DNA from: Thysanoteuthis rhombus
Lineage: Eukaryota; Mollusca; Cephalopoda; Oegopsida; Thysanoteuthidae
Direction of reading: 5' to 3'
NCBI GenBank assembly: GCA_963457665.1
Contig: OY735209.1
Coordinates: 61,663,475 to 61,727,474, forward strand
DNA length: 64,000 nt
Shown here: positions 57,956-64,000 of the stretch, piece by piece
Numbering within the stretch: position 1 is the stretch's first letter
Layout of the letters: every line of letters begins with the position of its first letter
The notes under the pieces: generated by a model
The model's database searches: none
What the model was told of the DNA's origin: nothing
Seen by the model: only the letters and a program-made list of their open reading frames with translations
Translations under genes and position numbers: made by a program

Positions 57956-58092
57956 TATATGTATTCAGTTGTCATACCTGTCTGTTTGTTGTCCTCATAA
58001 TATCTCCAAATTCCAATAATATTTTATCAAAGGGTGGGCTAAAGGTTAGGGAAGAATTGATAAAATTTGGGGGAGAACACAGGAATTTTTAC
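57956..58092 (+). repeat. Repeat family C, single unit
   Basis: CATACCTGTCTGTTTGTTGT, CATAATATCTCCAAATTCCA, AAAGGGTGGGCTAAAGG and AATTGATAAAATTTGGGGG follow the family C module order in plus orientation. Confidence 0.6.
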
Positions 58093-58299
58093 CGTTATGT
58101 TTGCTGCATTCATTCATATATGAACTGATTTTTATTTATTTTTTAGAAATAATATCATTGGTATGCCCTCTCTGAGTCCCTTTTTGAGTGAGAATCATTA
58201 GATTGGACGTTTTATGTCCGACAGAATGTGATAATTGTAAAAACTTTTTTTCAGGAATCATATTTCATCCAGCACCAGTGTTAATCGAGAAGCAAATTG

Positions 58300-58430
58300 T
58301 ATAGCCGACCACATAAATGAATGAAGAGAATGAGCCTTGTGCGGGATTCAAACCTACATCCACCAGGAAAAAGTCTTAATGTGATATCTACTAAACTAAC
58401 CACCATCTTGATTAGAAGGAATCCACAATA
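58300..58430 (-). repeat. tRNA-derived SINE
   Basis: Minus strand: GGTGGTTAGTTTAGTAGATA (A-box-like) and, about 45 bases later, GTAGGTTTGAATCCCGCACA (B box GGTTTGAATCCC), then CAAGGCTCATTCTCTTCATT as body. It has a good tRNA-like promoter layout. Confidence 0.7.
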
Positions 58431-58547
58431 ATGCATTTAAATCACTCATTTCTTTACTTTGCAGTTGTGATATTGAGATTGCTTTCCTTGGATACATCTT
58501 CAAATTCTGCAGGATGTTTATATTTTTTATTCATCCCTTGGATTGTT

Positions 58548-58581
<34 letters not shown>

Positions 58582-58646
58582 TGGTAGGGATAGCGTCAAT
58601 CAAGTCCTGCACAATGCTCATTTTTTTATCCATTTCTTTGCCTGTT

Positions 58647-58689
<43 letters not shown>

Positions 58690-58695
58690 TATACT
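58548..58695. repeat. Duplicated (TA)n tract
   Basis: Two TA tracts (58548-58577 and 58648-58690), each preceded by TGCCTGTTCAATATA or TGGATTGTTCAATATA and followed by ACTGG-x-A. A ~100-bp unit including its TA tract has been duplicated. Confidence 0.8.
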
Positions 58696-58699
58696 GGCA

Positions 58700-59245
58700 A
58701 AGATAGTGCTTTTGTTTGACATAAAACTTCTTCAAGATTTGCCAGACATCCCTATCGTGGGTGTCAAATGATCTCAGAGGATCCTCGTTATGAGTTGTGA
58801 TGTCCATGTTTTTAACATGACCAAACCATTGCCATTTGATTTTCCTGATGGAGTCAATGATATCTCTGACTCCTATTTCTTTCCTGATATACTGCTGTGT
58901 CTTGCAATCTCTCCATCTGATTTTGAGCATGATGCATGGTCCTGAGCTTGAGGGTCAATCTTATGCTTAGGTTCTATGTTTCAGCTCCATAGGGGGCTAT
59001 CAGGAGGATGCATTGGTTGTATACCCTTCTTTTTAGGACTAATGGGATTTTCTTATGTTCGAAGGTTGTGCTCGCTCTACCAAAAGCTTACCAGCCTAGA
59101 TTGATTCTCTGTTTGATTTCCTCTTCTATTGGGGATTTCATGGAGATTTGTTGTCCTATGTAGATGTAGTGGTTTACTTCTTTCAGTTCTTCATTTTTGA
59201 TTCTAATGTTTTTATAGTATACTATTTTGCTAAAGTCAGGTAGAT
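58700..59245 (-). mobile_element. RTE-like LINE, longer copy with internal deletion (copy 10)
   Basis: The minus strand covers LYILDELK-x-YIYIGQQISM-like sequence (decayed) through KEEEIKQ, PLVLKRR, QCILLI, ETxN, WRDCKTQQYIRKEIGVRDII, DSIRKIKWQWFGHVKNMD and on to DTHDRDVWQILKKFY at the 3' side. About 55 bp between HNEDPLRS and FDTHDRD is missing relative to the reference copy, removing the WRDELDRFRKYWL box. No (GAT)n tail remains. Confidence 0.82.
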
Positions 59246-59322
59246 TGCCAGGCACAGACAAACCAATAGGAGGCTAAAATATTACTGTATGAATTGTCCA
59301 ACTAAATAAGTTTGCTAACCAT

Positions 59323-59806
59323 TACATTTTTCTCCTATATATTGTGCTGTCTCGTGGACTCTCCATATGAGGTTCAGCATAATTCTTTCATGTGCATGTT
59401 ACATGGTTCTCAGTTTGCGGGTCTGTCTCTTGGTTAGGTTCCATGTTTCAGCTCCATAAGTGACTATCCGGAGGATGCATTGGTTGTATACCCTTCAATT
59501 TAGGATTAAAGGGATATTCTTGTTTTTGAAGGTTGAGCTCTCTCTGCCAAAGGCTTGCCATCCTACTGTCACTCTTTGCTTGATTTTTACCCTGTTTTGT
59601 TAGTTTCATGGAGATCTGTTGTCCTAGGTAGATGTATTGGTTTGCATCTTCAGTTTTGATCTTTGTGTTCCTATTTCCAACATTGTTGCACATGATCCTT
59701 GCTTTTCAGAGGTTCACATGTAGGCCGATTTTTTTGCCTTCATCCACCATTAGTTGGAGGTCATGTAGGTTTTCTATGAAAAGGGCAATGTCGTCTGCAA
59801 ATTTTC
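59323..59806 (-). mobile_element. RTE-like LINE, copy reaching the FADD box (copy 11)
   Basis: The minus strand starts at FADDIALFIEN (rc at about 59770-59806), then LHDLQLMVDEGKK, LHVNL, MCNNVGNRNTKIKTEDANQ, YIYLGQQISMKLTKQGKN, a SRMASLWQR-like region, and AETWNLTKRQTRKLRTM to DHKTAQYIG at 59323. It lacks the 3' third. It overlaps copy 10 in content, so the two are independent insertions in the same orientation 80 bp apart. Confidence 0.87.
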
Positions 59807-59809
59807 ATG

Positions 59810-60432
59810 TATCCCTAGCACAGAGCATATCCAAGATACAAAGCACCATATGCCACTGGTGAATATGCATCTGCTGGCATGTAGCTGTGTGGGCGTAAGT
59901 GGATGCACTGAAATGTATAAACATTTTCTAAGAGCTGACACTAAGAGAATAAAATTTATTGATCCACATTTGGTCATGTGTTCTATCAGAGCCAAGGTCT
60001 CCTACAAGTTGTCAACTTTCGTGGAAGTCTTGTTTCTAGTACTCATCCCGACTAACAGCGTGGGTTTGTGGAATGCATTAACTTGAGAACGTGTGGGACA
60101 GCCATGGAGGCAAGGAGAAAACAGGGAGAGAGAGCATGGAGAAACTGTATTTAAATACCAAGAGTCAAGCAAGAATAAAAGAAGACCATCATAGTCAATA
60201 ATTGTACAACACTAGTGTCACTTTTGAAGTCATGTAAAAAAAAAAACTCCATTGAAGAAAAAATATGGTTGGAATAAATCCTCTTTATGACCACACTGGC
60301 TATTTTCACAGGAAGCATCTAAAACAGAGTATAGAAATATTTAGATTCTGAGGATAAAGACTAAAATAATAAGAGAAGAGGATTCTTTTTATTTCAAAAA
60401 GATTAAATTGATGAGAGACATAAAAAAAAATG

Positions 60433-60436
<4 letters not shown>
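59810..60436. other. No gene seen
   Basis: AT-rich spacer. The overlapping plus and minus frames at 59774-60086 begin in the LINE and carry no domain. Confidence 0.45.

Positions 60437-60507
<71 letters not shown>
60437..60507. repeat. (TA)n microsatellite
   Basis: TA repeat of about 35 units adjoining family E. Confidence 0.95.
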
Positions 60508-60508
<1 letters not shown>

Positions 60509-60887
60509 ATATAACATAATATGATACAATATTGATGTATCATGTATTTATATCATAAAGTGCTTGATACATTCAATGTTAAACATTAACTTAATATATA
60601 ATGGAGTAAGGATTCGCTACCAAAACACGTTTATGTTTTTTTTTTTGGTGGTAGGATTTTCCTTTAATTTCATTTACATATGTTTTCATTCAGTGATTGG
60701 CCATTGCTTGCTGTATTGTTTTTGTTTCATTCAATAGGGATGTATATCTGTTGGTGATTATAAATTGCAAACCAGGAGGGTATGGTTTGGGTATTTTCGC
60801 AGTTCTAAAATGAACTGAATTATTTGCCTGAAGAAGCTCAAACAGAACAGGAACATGAAGTATCTGTGTAATTCATCCTTATTCCGT

Positions 60888-60890
<3 letters not shown>
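60508..60890. repeat. Repeat family E, copy 2 with inverted tail
   Basis: 60510-60590 is the reverse complement of the family E tail at 29045-29150. 60600-60800 is the head in plus orientation (GGAGTAAGGATTCGCTACC, GGTAGGATTTTCCTTTAATT, TTGGCCATTGCTTGCTG, GTTGGTGATTATAAATTGCA). It continues to TTGCCTGAAGAAGCTCAAAC near 60832, a CTGAAGA motif of the type found in the Penelope-associated repeats. Confidence 0.7.
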
Positions 60891-60922
<32 letters not shown>

Positions 60923-62489
60923 GTGTGTATATATATATATATAAATACTAACAAACACACACACACAAGGTACTATTCAAAGGTTCAGAGAACTTGAGGT
61001 ATAACAAGTTGGAGAAAAATTGATAGAAAATGAGTTCCCTTATTTCCTGGTTGAGTGATTTCGATTGATGCTTGACATGTCCAATGAGACACGAGAAATA
61101 CTGGGTAACTTAACAGATTAAGAGATTGATCAATCTGATTTCCCTGAATTTTTGGCTTTGCATACCCCCCAACACACACACAAACAAAGAAACGAAGAAA
61201 GAAAAAAACAAACAGATGCATAAATTGCAATTATAAATATATTCCTATTTGGGAAATTTTTTAAGAGCTGGGGAACAAAAATAAAAATGAAAATTCCAAG
61301 AAGTTAAAGCAAAACAAGCAATTAATTAATCAATACAAGGTGCAAGATGGCTAAGGGTATAATGGCTTGAAGAATGCATTTGTCAAGCTGAATTCAAACT
61401 GCGGTTGGGACAGTTTGTGTTCACTTTTCAGTAATGCTGTTGATAAAATTGATAATGAAAAGGTTTCATATCAGAAACTAGCATTCCAAAGGAATTTATG
61501 AGGGAGGGGTTACAAAAAAAATCAAAGAAAAAAACAACTGACTGTAGTGTGTGTATATGTGTGTGTGAGTGCATGTGTACATGTGCTGAACAGGCAAAAT
61601 CCAGATACGTAGATAAGTACATATATATTGTCAGAACACATAAAAAACTTGAACCCAGCAAAAGATTTTTGTCTTTGTTGTGGGTAGTGTGGATAAATGG
61701 GTCCAGCAAAAGTGCCCATCAGGAAATCTGCCCATCAGGAATTTATCAAGAGAGGAAAACTGTCCACCAAAATATAAATTACCCATCATTCTCTTATTTC
61801 CTTTTCATTTTTGATTTATAAACATTTGTTTTGAAATTCTTTTCAAACACTGACTGTCTCAATTTTTTTTTTTCTTCCTCGCATTGGCCGTCCAGAATTT
61901 AGTGTTTTTGTTGTTTTTTTTCACAACTTAGCCATGGTGGTCCTGATTGGAATTCCGAGTGGGAAATAAAAAGGAAGAAGCAAGGCAAAATAATTTTAAA
62001 ATAACAATTCATTCCAAGCCATAATAATACAATGTTTTTCTTTCATGAATCCCCCTTTTTTTCTAGAAATTTCTAATTAATAAAAATTTGTCTTTTTGGG
62101 GATTTTTATCACTCACTAGATGTTTTGAATTTATTGAAGGAGGAAAAATATCCACAAAACTAACCGCTGTTTTTCTTTCATGAGTTCCCATTTTTTATTC
62201 ATTTTCAATTAATAAAAATTTGAAAGAAATGAGCAAGGCAAAACAATTTGAAATACAATTTACTCAAAGCAACACTAATACAATGTATCTATTTACTTTT
62301 GTTTCTCTTTCATGAATTCTCTTATTTCTCTTCATTGTTAATTAATGAAATTTTTTACACAAAAATTTTGGCTTTCTACTTTCAAGCGATTTCCTGTTGA
62401 GCATTCATCTAGTTATCATGATTATCAACTGCAGTAACAATTATTTGCATAACAAGTGAGATATATATGTGAAAAAGCTTTTTTATTTT
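60891..62489. other. No gene seen; TA/TG and CA patches
   Basis: TA/TG repeat at 60888-60945 and CA at 60955-60968. Three similar TTCATGAATTCC/TTTTT/CTAATTAATAAA modules at about 62040, 62175 and 62310 suggest a diverged ~135-bp tandem repeat (TTTCTTTCATGA, AATTAATAAAAATTTG). Confidence 0.45.
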
Positions 62490-62720
62490 CCCAACCACAA
62501 GATGACCAATGTCTTTTGGCAGCATGTTGGGGTGATCAATCAAAAAATTAGAGAAAAGGATGTTCAGTCGATAAGTTTCTCCTCCTGCTTTTTGTTGGGC
62601 ATTAAAATGTCCAAATTTTCAAAAAACAAAAAAGAAACATTCTCCCTACTGAGGATAGTGTGTGCGCAAAATTTCAAGTCTTTACTATGAACGCTTACAG
62701 CTGGGTGAAGTCCGGATACA
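62490..62720 (+). repeat. Interspersed repeat family A, copy 8 (shortened)
   Basis: GATGACCAATGTCTTTTGGC, GGGGTGATCAATCAAAAAAT, GATGTTCAGTCGATAAGTTT, TTTTTGTTGGGCATTAAAAT and AAAATTTCAAGTCTTTAC follow family A. The central GTGATCAC segment is missing. Confidence 0.75.
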
Positions 62721-63149
62721 TAGACATATATTAATGTCAAAACACATGAATAACCTAAACTCAACAACAGTATTTAAACCAGTGTTGTGGGTAGTGATGA
62801 TGAGTCAAGACAACTTAAGACTATTATATCTACTATAAATACTCTTACTACAAGGTGAACATTTTATATTTGCCATAACAAATATAAGTAGTTGTGAAGA
62901 GAATACTAATTAACTGTGAAGGATCAAATATAATGTTTGAACCCTGTCACTTGCAGTTAGATTGGTATGATGCAATAATCATCTATCTTTATTGAAATGT
63001 GTTGGTCCAATAGAAAGGGTCTGGCTTCATTTGGATGGGCAAGAATTATGTGACAAAATCAGGCTAAAACCTAAATTGAGACCTCAGGATTTTAGGTATC
63101 ATTATTAAAAGCTATTTTATCATATAGAGAGATCAAAACCCAATATATT
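62721..63149. other. No gene seen
   Basis: AT-rich spacer before LINE copy 12. Confidence 0.5.
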
Positions 63150-63406
63150 ATAGAAAAACAGTCCAAGAAATTATAGAAGACATCAGAAAACTCAATTGGC
63201 AATGGGCTGGCCATGTTGCAAGAAAGTCAGACAACTGCTGGAAATTGCACTCACAATATATATCCCCAGAGATCATGTGTGATGTTGTAACTGAACAGAA
63301 AATAAGACAGTGTGACAAACTAGACAGGTTCAGAAAGTACATGCTTGGCAACGCCTATGATAGAGATCTCTGGCAAATTTTTAGGGAAATTCCAAGTCCA
63401 ACAAAG

Positions 63407-63410
<4 letters not shown>
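63150..63410 (+). mobile_element. RTE-like LINE, 3' end (copy 12)
   Basis: EIIEDIRKLNWQWAGHVARK, then SDNCW, a decayed PRDHV segment, CDKLDRFRKYMLGNAYDRDL and WQIF-REIPSPTK correspond to the last third of the family up to its tail. The 110-codon frame that runs into poly-Ala and poly-Asp is LINE plus tail, not a gene. Confidence 0.85.

Positions 63411-63475
<65 letters not shown>
63411..63475 (+). repeat. (GCT)n-(GAT)n tail of LINE copy 12
   Basis: Six GCT units switch to about sixteen GAT units. The (GCT) part is an unusual variant beside this family's (GAT)n tail; copy 1 has CTGCTG in the same place. Confidence 0.93.
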
Positions 63476-63476
<1 letters not shown>

Positions 63477-63479
63477 TAA

Positions 63480-64000
63480 AAACGCGGTACAAGGTGAATT
63501 CAGGGGATAACAGCTTGGAGAATGGACTCAGTGGGCCAAGTTCAACTTCCCAAACTAATGTCATTGGGAAGGCATGAATTAATTTCTGTCCCCTGCTATA
63601 GGTTAAATAGAACAGAGTGAAGTGAGTGATGCCACTTCAGGTGCTTGTGACCTCCAAGCTCAATTCACATATCGCAAACATGGTGGGGAATATAGTCATG
63701 TGATATTTGGGGCTGAAGCTATAGCCAGCATAATAGCTCTTCTTACTTTTGACATACATACAATAAAAGACATTCTTACATTGGGTTGGTCAGAGGCTAT
63801 ACAAATCAAAATGCCATGAAAACAAACAAAAGAAGTTCTTACAGTAAACCATGAATTTTCATAATAAGTATTTGATGAACAAAAGCTGAAAATACTTTTC
63901 TAATAATAGGAAAGAACCTTTCCCAGAGAAATCAATAATCGTTATTGTCAAGATCAATTAATTTATATCATTTGCATGAAATGTGAATCAACTCATCCAA
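63480..64000. other. No confirmed gene
   Basis: The plus frame at 63622-63819 (65 codons, SGACDLQAQFTYRKHGGEYS and on) has ordinary composition but no recognised domain or splice sites. The rest is AT-rich to the window edge. Confidence 0.4.

Noticed and set aside
63245..63577. 110-codon frame with poly-Ala and poly-Asp tracts
   Set aside because: It is the end of an RTE-like LINE read through its (GCT)n-(GAT)n tail.

Overview
The window looks like intergenic or intronic DNA from a large, AT-rich metazoan genome, most likely a cephalopod mollusc such as an octopus. That assignment is an inference from repeat style: long (TA)n and (CA)n blocks, many 5'-truncated RTE-like LINEs ending in (GAT)n, tRNA-derived SINE heads and Penelope-like remnants. 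No bacterial-style genes, operons, rRNA, functional tRNA or CRISPR array are visible. Most long open frames are translations of dinucleotide repeats (poly-YI, HTHT, CVCV) and are not genes.

The only candidates for host coding sequence are two short exon-like segments on the minus strand. The first, at 34032-34172, is 141 bp (exactly 47 codons, phase 0/0), with a polypyrimidine-CAAG acceptor and a GTAAGT donor. The second, at 36819-36933, has an ATG, 38 codons and a GTAGGA donor. They could belong to one minus-strand gene with an unseen exon between them, since their phases do not join directly. A G- and purine-rich, less AT-biased segment at 37.4-38.1 kb lies upstream in that orientation. I do not recognise the protein.

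Transposon layer. At least a dozen RTE-like LINE fragments of one family lie at 1.4, 9.0, 9.5, 19.5, 24.4, 26.7, 40.5, 43.9, 50.1, 50.7, 58.7, 59.3 and 63.2 kb. The best copy, 24438-25357, has an RT FADD box, only two in-frame stops and a 75-bp (TGA)n tail. A second RTE-like family lies at 20.2-21.2 kb and 57.0 kb. CR1/L2-like RT remnants lie at 0.93-1.22 kb and 22.7-23.3 kb, with another LINE C-terminus at 16.6 kb. A Penelope-like RT (GIPMG, YKDD, FLDLDI) lies on the minus strand at 6.7-7.69 kb and abuts the largest AT block. DNA transposon remnants are a mariner-type HTH at 35.5-35.75 kb, a hAT/ZBED-like fragment at 47.2-47.5 kb and a foldback MITE at 2.21-2.38 kb.

Unnamed repeat families were seen by comparing parts of the window with each other. 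Family A (~430 bp) has at least eight copies. Family B (~410 bp) has two long copies and a tandem pair of heads. Family C has 160-170 bp units in tandem arrays of both orientations. Families D, E, F and G have two or three copies each. Other structures are a degenerate 26-bp minisatellite of about 29 units at 30.45-31.2 kb, a ~330-bp higher-order duplication inside the AT block at 7.76-8.42 kb, and a hammerhead-core-like motif (CTGANGA, hairpin, AAAC) that follows the Penelope RT and recurs elsewhere.
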